DNA of 12,619 nt from Eubacteriaceae bacterium UBA4266 (GCA_002396065.1 DGWE01000094.1:1-12619); one strand, 5' to 3'. Shown: positions 1 through 7,592, counted from the stretch's first letter. Made by a program: numbers and translations. The notes: generated from the sequence alone by a model not told the origin.

Positions 1-567
1 GCCCGTCCGGCTGTGGGCGTATTCGGACATCATCCGTGGCAGAATCGGCACGTGCATCGTGTAGAGTTCGTGGGCCAGACGGTAGACCATCATGGTGAAA
101 ATCCCCGGATAGGTCAACACGATTTCATCGAGATCGCTGGCAGCCGGATCGCCGTCGTAAGCCGCCTGAACGTCCATGGTCAACATCTGGCGCACCTTGG
201 GCAGACGGCTCATAAATTCACAGCTGATCGTCGAGGCGCGCGCGTCCAAGATCGATGGTTCTTCCTGTTCTTCCTGGGGCCGGGTATCATTGGCGCGCAG
301 CAGGGCCAGACGGATCTGATGATGGAGCCGCTCCTCGATGGACATCATCAAATTGCCGATATAATAGCGAATGGTGCAATTAAAAAGCTGCCGGTCGCCG
401 TAATGCCGAGGATAAAATAATTTTCGAATTTCACCTAAAATTTCGATCATGGCACTGCGCTGTGGCAGGGCCGCCGACGTGTAAGAAATGTAGGCATTAT
501 CGTCCCGATAAATCTGCACCATCTCCTGGCTCAGCGTGTTGATCTGCTTGTTAAATGCTCTGCTCAA
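1..567 (-). CDS. cysE: serine O-acetyltransferase (EpsC/CysE type), 5' part, truncated by window edge
   Basis: This enzyme transfers acetyl from acetyl-CoA to L-serine, giving O-acetylserine, the first step of cysteine synthesis. The 189 visible codons are open and run off the left edge. The all-helical N-terminal part is present. It contains the family signature around DGDPAA and then YPGIF, YRLAHELY and LPRMMSEYAHSRTG at the very end, which normally leads directly into the left-handed beta-helix acetyltransferase domain. That hexapeptide-repeat domain lies outside the window. The start is a TTG placed 6 nt after a GGGGGAG ribosome binding site; no in-frame ATG fits better, and the first in-frame ATG lies inside the conserved region. 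The gene has its own promoter and follows the terminator of the transpeptidase gene, so it is a separate unit. The identification is firm. The symbol is the family name; the Bacillota form is often labelled epsC. Confidence 0.9.
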   Translation of the reverse strand, partial: MSRAFNKQINTLSQEMVQIYRDDNAYISYTSAALPQRSAMIEILGEIRKLFYPRHYGDRQLFNCTIRYYIGNLMMSIEERLHHQIRLALLRANDTRPQEEQEEPSILDARASTISCEFMSRLPKVRQMLTMDVQAAYDGDPAASDLDEIVLTYPGIFTMMVYRLAHELYTMHVPILPRMMSEYAHSRTG

Positions 568-573
568 AATGAA

Positions 574-580
574 CTCCCCC
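574..580 (-). promoter_or_regulatory. ribosome binding site fixing the TTG start of serine acetyltransferase
   Basis: GGGGGAG on the minus strand ends 6 nt before the TTG at 567-565. It decides the start, because no ATG lies at a usable distance. Confidence 0.75.
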
Positions 581-601
581 GTATTTTTCGATATCTACTC
601 T

Positions 602-630
602 ATTTTAACGCGGACGGCGGGGTGCGTCAA
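602..630 (-). promoter_or_regulatory. sigma-A-type promoter of serine acetyltransferase
   Basis: On the minus strand TTGACG (630-625) and TAAAAT (607-602) are separated by exactly 17 nt, close to consensus. The predicted transcript would begin near 595 and have a leader of only about 30 nt, so a T-box or other long leader regulator is not present. Confidence 0.8.
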
Positions 631-655
631 TTCAGTTAATTTTGTCCAAAGATAG

Positions 656-701
656 AAAAAACAAAAAAATCTTCTCTGAAATGAAATACTTCAGAGAAGA
701 T
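656..701 (-). terminator. rho-independent terminator of the aspartokinase/L,D-transpeptidase operon
   Basis: A perfect 12-bp stem (690-701 with 669-680) has a 9-nt loop. On the minus strand it is followed by seven T, one G and six more T. It lies directly after the transpeptidase stop codon. Confidence 0.93.
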
Positions 702-708
702 GATGCGC

Positions 709-3018
709 TTAATAAACGATAACCGGTGTCCCCTGAGAGACATTGTTCCAGACAATGGCCACCTGTGACGGTGGGGTGTTGACACAACCGTGAGAGCCGT
801 TGCCGCGGTAAATTGAGCCGCCATAAGCACCGCGCCAATAGGAATCGTGAATCCCCTGACCCCCGTTAAAGGGCATCCAGTAGGAAACCGGGGTCGAATA
901 CCCCTGACCTTTCAGCGTCGCGTGGCGTTCTTTGTAGGCAATGTAGTAGGCGCCCGGCGTCGTGCCGTTGCCTTTAGTCACATCACCGGTCACCACCGCA
1001 GTGTCGACGACTTTTTTACCGTCCTTGTACACCCACATGTGCTGGGCGCCGATGGACACTTCGACGTAAGAATCGCCAATGTCGTCGTAAGTGCTGTTGC
1101 GAACCTTGCCCTTTTTGGAATATTCCGGGTCGCGGGTGATGACTTTGCCCGCCTTGATTTCCTGGGTGAGATTCTTGGCTTCGGCGTCGCGATCGATGCG
1201 CCAGCCGTAATTGCCGCCGTTCACGGTAACGGTGCTGCCGCCGGTAGTCTTGAAGGTGTGCTTGCCGTAATAGGTGTTGGTCTTGTAGGCCAAATCGTAG
1301 AGATACTTCTTAAGCTGGGTCTGATCGATGGTGACGTTCATCTTGTCGTCCACAGTCAGCCACGGCCCGAACACGCTCTTGTCAATGACGACCTTGTCGC
1401 TGCCGAAGGTGTAGGTGATTTCGGCCTTGATCATTTTGCGCATCTTGGCCGCCGCCTGCTTGACCTTTTTGGAGCTTGACGTGTACTTCGGTTGAACGTA
1501 GCAGTCTTCTTTTTTCAGGTCGATGGTGCTGTCGCCGTCGGCGATCGCGCTGATCAGCAGCTTATTGAGCTTGGTCTGATCGACAGTGCTGCCGGAAATC
1601 TGATCTTCAATCACGATTTTGCCGTCTTTGTAAACGGGCTGGGCGTTGCGCGCCGCTTCAACCTGGCTGCCAGACACCTGGAACAAATTGCGGACCAGGT
1701 AATCGATCTTGTCCTTGTCGTAGGAAATCGCGGAGTGGCTCTTCTTTCCTGAGAGCAGGTGCGCCGGCCAGGCAAAGCCGTTCTGATTCGACAGGATCTG
1801 CTGGACGCGCTTCTTGCCCTGATATTTGAGGCCCAGCGCGGTCGCCGTGATCTTTTCGGTTTCCCCTTTGCGCCCCTTGAGCTCGACGCTGTAGGTGTCG
1901 GCGCGGTTTTCAACGGAGCTGCTGATGGCCGAGACGGTTTTGCCGGAGGCGGTGAGGCCGTTAATGGCCGTATTCGGGAAGAAATGATAATTGAAATAAA
2001 CCGCAAAGGCTGCGTAGATAATGGCAATAGCTGCGATAATTCCCCCGACGATTTTGACCTTCGGCGCAATTTTCCGTTTGCGTGGCTTCGGCTGCTTCTT
2101 TGAAGTTTTTTCTTTGACCGGCTGAGCTTCTGGTTCAGCCTTTTCTTCGGCGTCCGCCTTTGATTCAGCGTCTTCCACGGCTGCGGCTTCAGCGGTTTCG
2201 GCTTGGGCTGCCGCTTCGTCTGCTTCTTCTGCTTTGTCTGCTTCAGCTTCTGACGCTTCGGCCGTTTCATCAGCTGGTTTGGCATCGGCTTCGACCGGTT
2301 CTGATTCAGAGGCTTCGGCGGTTTCATCGGCTGCTTCAGCTTCTGCTGATTTGGCCGTTTCGTCGACCGGTTCTTCGTCTGATTCGGCTTCAGCTTCAGG
2401 CGTTTCGGTCGTTTCGTCAGCCGGTGCTTCAGCTGCTTCAGTGTCTTCAGCTTCGGACTTAGCCGCAAAGACCTCGTCGATTTCGGCCGCGAGCTTGGAT
2501 TCAGCCGAGGCGCCTTCGTCTTTCGCTTCGTCGCTTTCCGCTTCTTCCAATTCGGAAGCTTCGGTTTCAGCGGCTTCGTTTGCGTCAGCGTCCGCCGCGT
2601 CTTCCGATTTTTCTTCGGATGTTTCTTCCGGTTCAGCGGCTGCGTCCGCCGCTTTTGCCGAGGCCTCTACTTCAGCGGCCATCGCGTCAATGGCGTCTGC
2701 CGCGGTTTCGACCGTCTTTTTCGGCGCTGCTTCCGGCGTTTCGTCCGCCTTGGACGCTGCGTCCGCTTCGTCGTCTTCGTCTTCGCCTTCGGCGATTTCG
2801 AAGCTGCGTTCCCTCAGCCGTTCGTTGACGACTTCTGTCGGGTCCTTTGCTTCGCCCGCGTCATCCGCGGCGGCTTCAGCCGGCGCTTCGGAGGCGACAT
2901 CATCGTCAGTTGTCACATCGTCCGGCCGGACGTCTTCATCGAAGGCTGATTTCACCTTCGACGAAGCTTTGTCGTCTGTCCTTTCGAACAGACCTTTTTT
3001 TTCATTTTCTTGAGACAT
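709..3018 (-). CDS. membrane-anchored L,D-transpeptidase (YkuD domain) with long acidic N-terminal tail
   Basis: This is a peptidoglycan L,D-transpeptidase, expected to act outside the membrane on tetrapeptide stems to make 3-3 cross-links. Layout of the 769 residues: 1-300 are a low-complexity tail rich in Ala, Glu, Asp, Ser and Thr; 307-322 are a basic cluster (KKQPKPRKRK and following); 323-342 are one transmembrane segment; about 370-630 resemble the peptidoglycan-binding region (PG_binding_4 type) that precedes the catalytic domain in enterococcal Ldt enzymes; about 645-769 are the YkuD domain. His724 and the SHGCVN motif with catalytic Cys745 are intact. The basic cluster before the membrane helix places the acidic tail in the cytoplasm. 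Related enzymes are mostly 450-500 residues, so the tail accounts for the extra length. The start follows AAGGA at normal spacing, 25 nt after the stop of the ACT gene, so it is the third gene of the aspartokinase operon. The catalytic assignment is firm; the tail's role is unknown. Confidence 0.93.
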   Translation of the reverse strand: MSQENEKKGLFERTDDKASSKVKSAFDEDVRPDDVTTDDDVASEAPAEAAADDAGEAKDPTEVVNERLRERSFEIAEGEDEDDEADAASKADETPEAAPKKTVETAADAIDAMAAEVEASAKAADAAAEPEETSEEKSEDAADADANEAAETEASELEEAESDEAKDEGASAESKLAAEIDEVFAAKSEAEDTEAAEAPADETTETPEAEAESDEEPVDETAKSAEAEAADETAEASESEPVEADAKPADETAEASEAEADKAEEADEAAAQAETAEAAAVEDAESKADAEEKAEPEAQPVKEKTSKKQPKPRKRKIAPKVKIVGGIIAAIAIIYAAFAVYFNYHFFPNTAINGLTASGKTVSAISSSVENRADTYSVELKGRKGETEKITATALGLKYQGKKRVQQILSNQNGFAWPAHLLSGKKSHSAISYDKDKIDYLVRNLFQVSGSQVEAARNAQPVYKDGKIVIEDQISGSTVDQTKLNKLLISAIADGDSTIDLKKEDCYVQPKYTSSSKKVKQAAAKMRKMIKAEITYTFGSDKVVIDKSVFGPWLTVDDKMNVTIDQTQLKKYLYDLAYKTNTYYGKHTFKTTGGSTVTVNGGNYGWRIDRDAEAKNLTQEIKAGKVITRDPEYSKKGKVRNSTYDDIGDSYVEVSIGAQHMWVYKDGKKVVDTAVVTGDVTKGNGTTPGAYYIAYKERHATLKGQGYSTPVSYWMPFNGGQGIHDSYWRGAYGGSIYRGNGSHGCVNTPPSQVAIVWNNVSQGTPVIVY

Positions 3019-3043
3019 AGTTTTCCTTATTTCTTAATTTGAT

Positions 3044-3526
3044 TTATTCCAGATCAAATGCCGCCTGAATCGCCGTTACTGCGCGCTTGACGTCGTCATT
3101 GCGGACGACGCAGGACATCGCAATTTCCGACGTGGTGATCATCAGAATCTGAATGTCGTTTTCCGCGAAAACCCGCAGGTATTTGGCCGCGACGCCGGAC
3201 TGGGTGCGCATGCCGATGCCGTGAAGGTTCAGCCGCGTAATGTTTTTGTTTACGGTGATGCCCACTTCGGGGAAATCATCTCCGAGGTTGTTAGCGATGT
3301 CCCGAACCTTAGCCAGGTCCCGCTCCGGCACGATGACGGACACGTCGTAGGTGTTGCCAACCGGCGCCGTTCTCGAGATGACGCTGACGTTGACAGACGC
3401 CGCGGCCAAATCGTCGAGGAGGCGGGTCATCACGTATTCGCCGAAGGGCACGTTATGCATCGTGATCATTAAGCTTTCGCAGTCGATGGACAGCGAATCT
3501 ACTGGATGTTCTTCAATATTAATCAT
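3044..3526 (-). CDS. stand-alone double-ACT protein, paralogue of the aspartokinase regulatory half
   Basis: This 160-residue protein contains two ACT domains (about 18-85 and 97-160) and no kinase domain. It aligns end to end with residues 260-400 of the aspartokinase encoded just upstream. DLAAASVNVSVISRTAPV matches DLAEAGINVDMISQTKPV, and ILMITTSEIAMSC matches ILMVTTSDIRISC. It therefore looks like a duplicated regulatory region that lost the catalytic part. In the family this region binds lysine or threonine and carries feedback inhibition; B. subtilis makes a similar beta subunit from an internal start in lysC. A regulatory-subunit role here is inference. The ATG lies 11 nt after the kinase stop, with AGAGGTG in between, which suggests translational coupling and balanced dosage. 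Some annotations would call it simply an ACT domain-containing protein. Confidence 0.88.
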   Translation of the reverse strand: MINIEEHPVDSLSIDCESLMITMHNVPFGEYVMTRLLDDLAAASVNVSVISRTAPVGNTYDVSVIVPERDLAKVRDIANNLGDDFPEVGITVNKNITRLNLHGIGMRTQSGVAAKYLRVFAENDIQILMITTSEIAMSCVVRNDDVKRAVTAIQAAFDLE

Positions 3527-3537
3527 TTCGCACCTCT

Positions 3538-4740
3538 TTACAGTTCAAAGCCATCGGCCACCGCCATGACCACCCGTTCCTTCGCTTCTTTCGGAATCAT
3601 GCAGGAGATCCGGATGTCGGAGGTCGTCACCATCAAAATCGGGAACTGCTGTTCACAGAGCAGCGCGAAGAATCGGCTCGCGACGCCGCTGTGAAGCTTC
3701 ATGCCGCTGCCGACGACCGACAGCTTGACGGTATCGTCCCGAATGGTCACTTCCGTGCCTTCGTATTTCGCCTGGAATTCCGGCAGGACGCGGTCGAGCA
3801 GATCCCGGTCTTCCGTCGAGAGGGAAAACGAGATGTGCATCTTGTCGTTGACCGGCTTGGTCTGGCTGATCATGTCGACGTTGATGCCCGCTTCGGCCAA
3901 ATCGGCAAACAGCTGCGCCGCGACGTCCGAACGGTAGGGCACGTCTTTGATCGACACCATCATTTCGTCGTCGTAGACCGCGAGGCCGGTGATGTCCTTG
4001 GCTTTCTGATCGATGTTCGACGTGATGAGCGTCCCGGGGACTTTGTTAATGCTGGAGGCGACGAGGATGTCCGCATTGTATTTGCGGCCCAGCTCAATGG
4101 CCCGCGGGTTCATGACGCCGGCGCCAAGGCTGGCCATTTCGAGCATTTCGTCGTAGCTGACCACGTCAAGCTTCTTTGCTGGCGGGTACAGCCGCGGGTC
4201 GACGCCGTAAATCCCGTCGACGTCGGTGTAAATTTCGCAGGGGCAGCCGAGCACGACCGACAGCGCAACTGCTGACGTGTCTGAGCCGCCGCGGCCCAGA
4301 GTCGTGATATCGTCGTTTTCGTTGACGCCCTGGAATCCGGCGACGATGACAATTTTGTCTTCGTCCAGTGCTTCGACGATTTTCGTCTTGTCCACGTCCA
4401 TGATTCTGGCGCGGCCGTGGAGCCCTTCGGTTTTAATGCCGACCTGGGGACCGGTAAAGGAGATGGCCTTGTAGCCCATTTCGTCGAGGGCCATCGACAG
4501 CATCGAGATGGAGACCTGTTCTCCGGTGGCCAACAGCATGTCCATTTCCCGCTTTGGCGGTTTGTCGTTGACCGCGTAAGCCATTTCGACAAGGTGGTCA
4601 GTGCTCTTTCCCATCGCTGAAACGACGACGACCATCCGGTTGCCCTGTTCCTTCTTCGCGATGATCCGCTTCGCGACATTCTGGATCCGGGCAATCGTCC
4701 CCATCGACGTTCCGCCGTATTTTTGAACGATCGTATTCAT
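3538..4740 (-). CDS. lysC: aspartate kinase with C-terminal ACT domains
   Basis: This enzyme phosphorylates L-aspartate with ATP, the first step toward lysine, DAP, threonine and methionine. The 400 residues are usual for monofunctional Bacillota aspartokinases. Visible motifs are KYGGTS (7-12), SAMGKSTD (41-48), the conserved LATGEQVS (70-77), GRGGSDTSA (149-157) and YTDVDGIYGVDPR (171-183). Two ACT domains (about 260-400) include TTSDIRISC (372-380), the part that usually takes part in lysine feedback. The ATG is preceded by AAGGAA at good spacing. It heads an operon with the ACT-only paralogue (11-nt gap) and the L,D-transpeptidase. Its leader is short and holds no riboswitch, so control is probably allosteric and promoter-based. 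The family is certain. Which of the DapG, LysC or ThrD isozyme roles applies cannot be read from sequence alone. Confidence 0.95.
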   Translation of the reverse strand: MNTIVQKYGGTSMGTIARIQNVAKRIIAKKEQGNRMVVVVSAMGKSTDHLVEMAYAVNDKPPKREMDMLLATGEQVSISMLSMALDEMGYKAISFTGPQVGIKTEGLHGRARIMDVDKTKIVEALDEDKIVIVAGFQGVNENDDITTLGRGGSDTSAVALSVVLGCPCEIYTDVDGIYGVDPRLYPPAKKLDVVSYDEMLEMASLGAGVMNPRAIELGRKYNADILVASSINKVPGTLITSNIDQKAKDITGLAVYDDEMMVSIKDVPYRSDVAAQLFADLAEAGINVDMISQTKPVNDKMHISFSLSTEDRDLLDRVLPEFQAKYEGTEVTIRDDTVKLSVVGSGMKLHSGVASRFFALLCEQQFPILMVTTSDIRISCMIPKEAKERVVMAVADGFEL

Positions 4741-4784
4741 AAATGATTCCTTATTCCTTTTATAGATTTTCGATTGTTTTTTCT

Positions 4785-4813
4785 ATTTTATAGATAAAAG
4801 AGCGGACTGTCAA
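4785..4813 (-). promoter_or_regulatory. sigma-A-type promoter of the aspartokinase operon
   Basis: On the minus strand TTGACA (4813-4808, full consensus) is followed after 17 nt by TAAAAT (4790-4785). The -35 hexamer starts in the loop and continues into the 3' arm of the dapB terminator hairpin. The resulting leader is only about 40 nt. Confidence 0.85.
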
Positions 4814-4828
4814 TTAGACAGTTCGCTC
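4793..4828 (-). terminator. probable terminator after dapB
   Basis: A 12-bp stem (4817-4828 with 4800-4811) with one mismatch in the minus-strand RNA and a 5-nt loop is followed by TTTTATC on the minus strand. The U tract is short, so termination may be partial. It overlaps the aspartokinase promoter. Confidence 0.7.
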
Positions 4829-4879
4829 CTTTATAAATGTAAATGACTTCTGTATATGATCTTTTTTAATGCTGTGTTA

Positions 4880-5644
4880 CTAGGCGTGGATGACGTCACT
4901 CATATCGAACAGACCGTTCGGCTGTTTGACCAAGAAACGGGCGGCCTTCAGGGCGCCGTTGCCGAAAATCTTTCTCGAAAGAGCCGTGTGCTTAATTTCG
5001 AGCAGCTCGTCGTCGCCGGCGTACAGCGCCAGGTGAACGCCTGAGATGGTGCCGCCGCGGATGGCGGAAATCCCCATTTCGTCTTCGGTGCGCTTGCAGT
5101 CCCGGCCGTGGCGGCCGTAGGTGTAGCGTTTCTTCGGCAGGCCGGCTTCTTCGAGACCGTCGTTAATGGCATCAGCTAAAAGCAATGCCGTTCCGCTCGG
5201 CGCGTCAACTTTGCGGTTATGGTGCGCTTCGACCAATTCAATATCGTAATCGGCAAGCACGCTGGAAATCTGCTTCAAGACGTCCGCCATCACATTGATG
5301 CCGAGGGACATGTTTGCCGATTTGAAGATCGGGAAGATCTTTGATTTTTCGGCAATGGCTTTTTCATCATCGTCACTGAGACCGGTGGTCGCAACTACCA
5401 GCGGCAGATGGCGCTTTTCGGCGAAAGCCAACACCTTCGGAAAGGCTGAAAAATGCGAGAAGTCGATGATCACATCGGCATCCTCTTTGCACTGATCGAA
5501 ATCCGCGTAAATCGGAAAATCTGCGCTGGTGTCCGCTGCCTTGTCTAGACCAGCGACAATGGTGAAATCATCCGCAGCCGCGGCGCAATCTGCAACGACC
5601 TTTCCCATATGTCCGGCAGCGCCGGATAAAATCATCTTAATCAT
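4880..5644 (-). CDS. dapB: 4-hydroxy-tetrahydrodipicolinate reductase
   Basis: This enzyme reduces the DapA product to tetrahydrodipicolinate with NAD(P)H, the second committed step of the DAP/lysine pathway. From the chosen start the protein has 254 residues. It shows the dinucleotide-binding loop GAAGHMG (8-14), ATTG (85-88), the catalytic and substrate region EAHHNRKVDAPSGTA (139-153, with His141, His142 and Lys145), and GISAIRGGTISGVH (191-204), all intact. An in-frame ATG lies 15 nt upstream at 5659. The ATG at 5644 is preferred because GGAGGA sits 7 nt before it and because it begins MIKMILSGAAG, as is usual for the family. The gene overlaps the dapA stop by 8 nt, so translation is probably coupled. 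It is the last gene of the lysine-riboswitch operon. Confidence 0.96.
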   Translation of the reverse strand: MIKMILSGAAGHMGKVVADCAAAADDFTIVAGLDKAADTSADFPIYADFDQCKEDADVIIDFSHFSAFPKVLAFAEKRHLPLVVATTGLSDDDEKAIAEKSKIFPIFKSANMSLGINVMADVLKQISSVLADYDIELVEAHHNRKVDAPSGTALLLADAINDGLEEAGLPKKRYTYGRHGRDCKRTEDEMGISAIRGGTISGVHLALYAGDDELLEIKHTALSRKIFGNGALKAARFLVKQPNGLFDMSDVIHA

Positions 5645-6533
5645 CGAGAAGTCCTCCATAAGCTTTCATGACGTCAACCATCCGCGACTGCGCAGCTGCT
5701 GTCATCGGGACCAGTGGCAGACGAAGCGCTCCCGTGTCCAGACCCATGAGCTTCATCGCGGCCTTGACCGGGATCGGGTTGTTTTCGTAAAACATCGCCC
5801 GGTTCAACGGATTGATCGCAAGGAAAAGCTTCCGGGCTTCGTCCATCCGATCTTCGACACAGGCCATAGCCATGTCGTGGACGGCCTTCGGCGCGATGTT
5901 GGCGGTGACCGAAATGACGCCCTTGCCGCCCAATGCGATGATCGGCAGGGTTTGATCGTCGTTGCCGCTGTACACATCAAAATCGTCGTCCTGGGTCAGT
6001 TCGATGATTTCCGCGATCTGGCTCAGATCGCCGCTGGCTTCCTTAACCGCCTGAACTGTTGGCAGCTTGGCCAAACGGGCGATGGTCGCCGGCAGGATGT
6101 TGGAGCCGGTGCGGCTCGGGACGTTGTAGACGATCAGCGGAATGTTCGTGTTGTCCGCGACGGCCTTGATGTGCTGGTAAATCCCTTCCTGAGTGGTTTT
6201 ATTGTAATAAGGATTGATAACCAGCGCCGCGTCCGCACCGATGGATTCGGCGTACTGGGTCAGCGACACCGCGTAGCTGGTGTCGTTGCTGCCGGTGCCG
6301 GCGATAAAGGGCACGCGGCCGTCGATGTATTCGGCAGAAGCCTTGAGCACGCTGCGGTGTTCTTCGTCACTGAGGGTTGCCCCTTCGCCTGTGGTCGCGC
6401 AGATTAAAAGCGCGTCAGTGCCTTCTGCGACGTGCCGATCGATGTTCGCCTTCAGGCCGTCGTAATCGACAGAACCATCTTCCTTAAACGGCGTGATCAT
6501 CGCGACACATGAGCCGGTAAAGATTGTAGACAT
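5637..6533 (-). CDS. dapA: 4-hydroxy-tetrahydrodipicolinate synthase
   Basis: This enzyme condenses pyruvate with aspartate semialdehyde, the first committed step to DAP and lysine. It has 298 residues, a typical (beta/alpha)8-barrel length. All family active-site residues are visible: Thr47 and Thr48 (in ATTGEGA), Tyr110, Tyr136 and Arg141 (in VYNVPSRTG), and the Schiff-base Lys164 (in VKEASGDL). The frame is open 33 nt further upstream to an ATG at 6566. The start at 6533 is chosen because AGGAGG lies 7 nt before it and the protein then begins MSTIFTGS, like its relatives. The upstream ATG falls within 1 nt of the asd stop and has no ribosome binding site. It is the second gene of asd-dapA-dapB. 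Confidence 0.96.
   Translation of the reverse strand: MSTIFTGSCVAMITPFKEDGSVDYDGLKANIDRHVAEGTDALLICATTGEGATLSDEEHRSVLKASAEYIDGRVPFIAGTGSNDTSYAVSLTQYAESIGADAALVINPYYNKTTQEGIYQHIKAVADNTNIPLIVYNVPSRTGSNILPATIARLAKLPTVQAVKEASGDLSQIAEIIELTQDDDFDVYSGNDDQTLPIIALGGKGVISVTANIAPKAVHDMAMACVEDRMDEARKLFLAINPLNRAMFYENNPIPVKAAMKLMGLDTGALRLPLVPMTAAAQSRMVDVMKAYGGLLDD
5652..5657 (-). promoter_or_regulatory. ribosome binding site deciding the dapB start
   Basis: GGAGGA on the minus strand lies inside the last codons of dapA (Gly-Gly) and 7 nt before the ATG at 5644. It argues against the in-frame ATG at 5659. Confidence 0.8.
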
Positions 6534-6540
6534 AGTGTTT

Positions 6541-6546
6541 CCTCCT
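6541..6546 (-). promoter_or_regulatory. ribosome binding site deciding the dapA start
   Basis: AGGAGG on the minus strand in the asd-dapA gap lies 7 nt before the ATG at 6533. It rules out the longer in-frame start at 6566. Confidence 0.85.
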
Positions 6547-6566
6547 AAAAGCTTAAATCGTGCCAA

Positions 6567-7586
6567 TCAGCCCTGATACTGATCGTGGACCAGATCCTGT
6601 TCGATCAGGGATTCCGCGATCTGGATCGCGTTGGAAGCGGCGCCCTTTCTGATGTTGTCGCCGACACACCAGAAGTTAAAGCCGTTTTCGATGGAGAAGT
6701 CGCGGCGGATGCGGCCGACGTAAACTTCATCGTGGCCTTCCGCTTCGATCGGCATTGGGTAAATGTTGTGTTCAGGATCGTCGCGCAGAATGACGTTCTG
6801 GAAGCTGCCCATGCAGTCCTGGAGTTCCTTGACTGAGCCGAAGGGCTTTTTCAGTTCGACGTTGATGCTTTCGCTGTGGCCGTAGAACACCGGCACGCGG
6901 GCTGTGGTCGCGGTGATGCGGATGTTGTCGTCGTGCAGGATTTTGTGGGTTTCATTGACCATTTTCATTTCTTCTTTGGTATAGCCGTTTTCGAGGAAAT
7001 CGTCAATGTGCGGCAGGATGTTGAACGCGATCGGGTACGGGAATTTCTTCGGCGGCACGCCTTCGACGCCGTCCTTCAGATCGCGGTAGCCCTGAACCCC
7101 AGCGCCGGAAACGGCCTGATAGGTGGAGTAGACGATGCGTTCGATGCCGTATTTGTCGTAGACTGCCTTCAGCGGCAGCATCGCCTGAATCGTCGAGCAG
7201 TTCGGATTCGCGATGATGTTGTGATGCCATTTCAGATCTTCCGGATTGACTTCTGGCACGACCAATGGCACGTCTGGATCCATCCGCCAGCAGGACGAGT
7301 TGTCGACGACGATGACGCCGCGTTTCGCCGCTTCCGGTGCGAATTTTTTGCTGGTACCGGCGCCGGCTGAAAAAATCGCCAGGTCAATATCCTTGTCAAA
7401 GGATTCCGGTGTGGTTTCTTCGACGGTGTAGGTCTTGCCGGCGAATTCGATGGCTTTTCCCGCTGAGCGTGAAGACGCCATCGGATAGAAATGATCCACT
7501 GGGAAATTTCTTTCTTCGAGCACGCGGCACATCATCTGGCCAACGAGGCCTGTAGCCCCAACAACAGCAACATTATACTTTTTCAC
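6567..7586 (-). CDS. asd: aspartate-semialdehyde dehydrogenase
   Basis: This enzyme reduces aspartyl-4-phosphate to aspartate semialdehyde with NADPH, the branch point for DAP/lysine and for homoserine (threonine, methionine). The 339 residues contain the NADP loop GATGLVGQ (10-17), the catalytic Cys130 in NPNCSTIQ, and RVPVFYGHSE (230-239) with the active-site His237, all as in the bacterial family. The start is GTG at 7586, 6 nt after AAGGAGG; it gives MKKYNVAVVGATG and no in-frame ATG exists before the NADP loop. It is the first gene behind the lysine riboswitch, with dapA starting 33 nt after its stop. Because the product also feeds threonine and methionine, placing it under a lysine riboswitch ties those branches to lysine supply unless another copy exists elsewhere. 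Confidence 0.97.
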   Translation of the reverse strand: MKKYNVAVVGATGLVGQMMCRVLEERNFPVDHFYPMASSRSAGKAIEFAGKTYTVEETTPESFDKDIDLAIFSAGAGTSKKFAPEAAKRGVIVVDNSSCWRMDPDVPLVVPEVNPEDLKWHHNIIANPNCSTIQAMLPLKAVYDKYGIERIVYSTYQAVSGAGVQGYRDLKDGVEGVPPKKFPYPIAFNILPHIDDFLENGYTKEEMKMVNETHKILHDDNIRITATTARVPVFYGHSESINVELKKPFGSVKELQDCMGSFQNVILRDDPEHNIYPMPIEAEGHDEVYVGRIRRDFSIENGFNFWCVGDNIRKGAASNAIQIAESLIEQDLVHDQYQG

Positions 7587-7592
7587 AATGAT

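Noticed and set aside
568..601. T-box or other cysteine-sensing leader before serine acetyltransferase
   Set aside because: The distance from promoter to start is only about 30 nt, too short for such an element.
1611..2468. Minus-strand open frame of 285 codons rich in Lys, Pro, Leu and Arg
   Set aside because: It is a shifted frame of the transpeptidase gene caused by its repetitive composition. The true frame carries the YkuD motifs, and nothing suggests a frameshift.
2234..3013. Long plus-strand open frame (259 codons, Ser/Ala-rich) opposite the transpeptidase tail
   Set aside because: It is the antisense image of the Glu/Ala/Asp codon pattern in the acidic tail. It has no ribosome binding site or recognisable domain, and the minus-strand gene is certain.
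5529..6407. Plus-strand open frame of 292 codons opposite dapA
   Set aside because: It is a shadow frame produced by the GC-rich codon usage of dapA and dapB. Both minus-strand genes have complete active sites.
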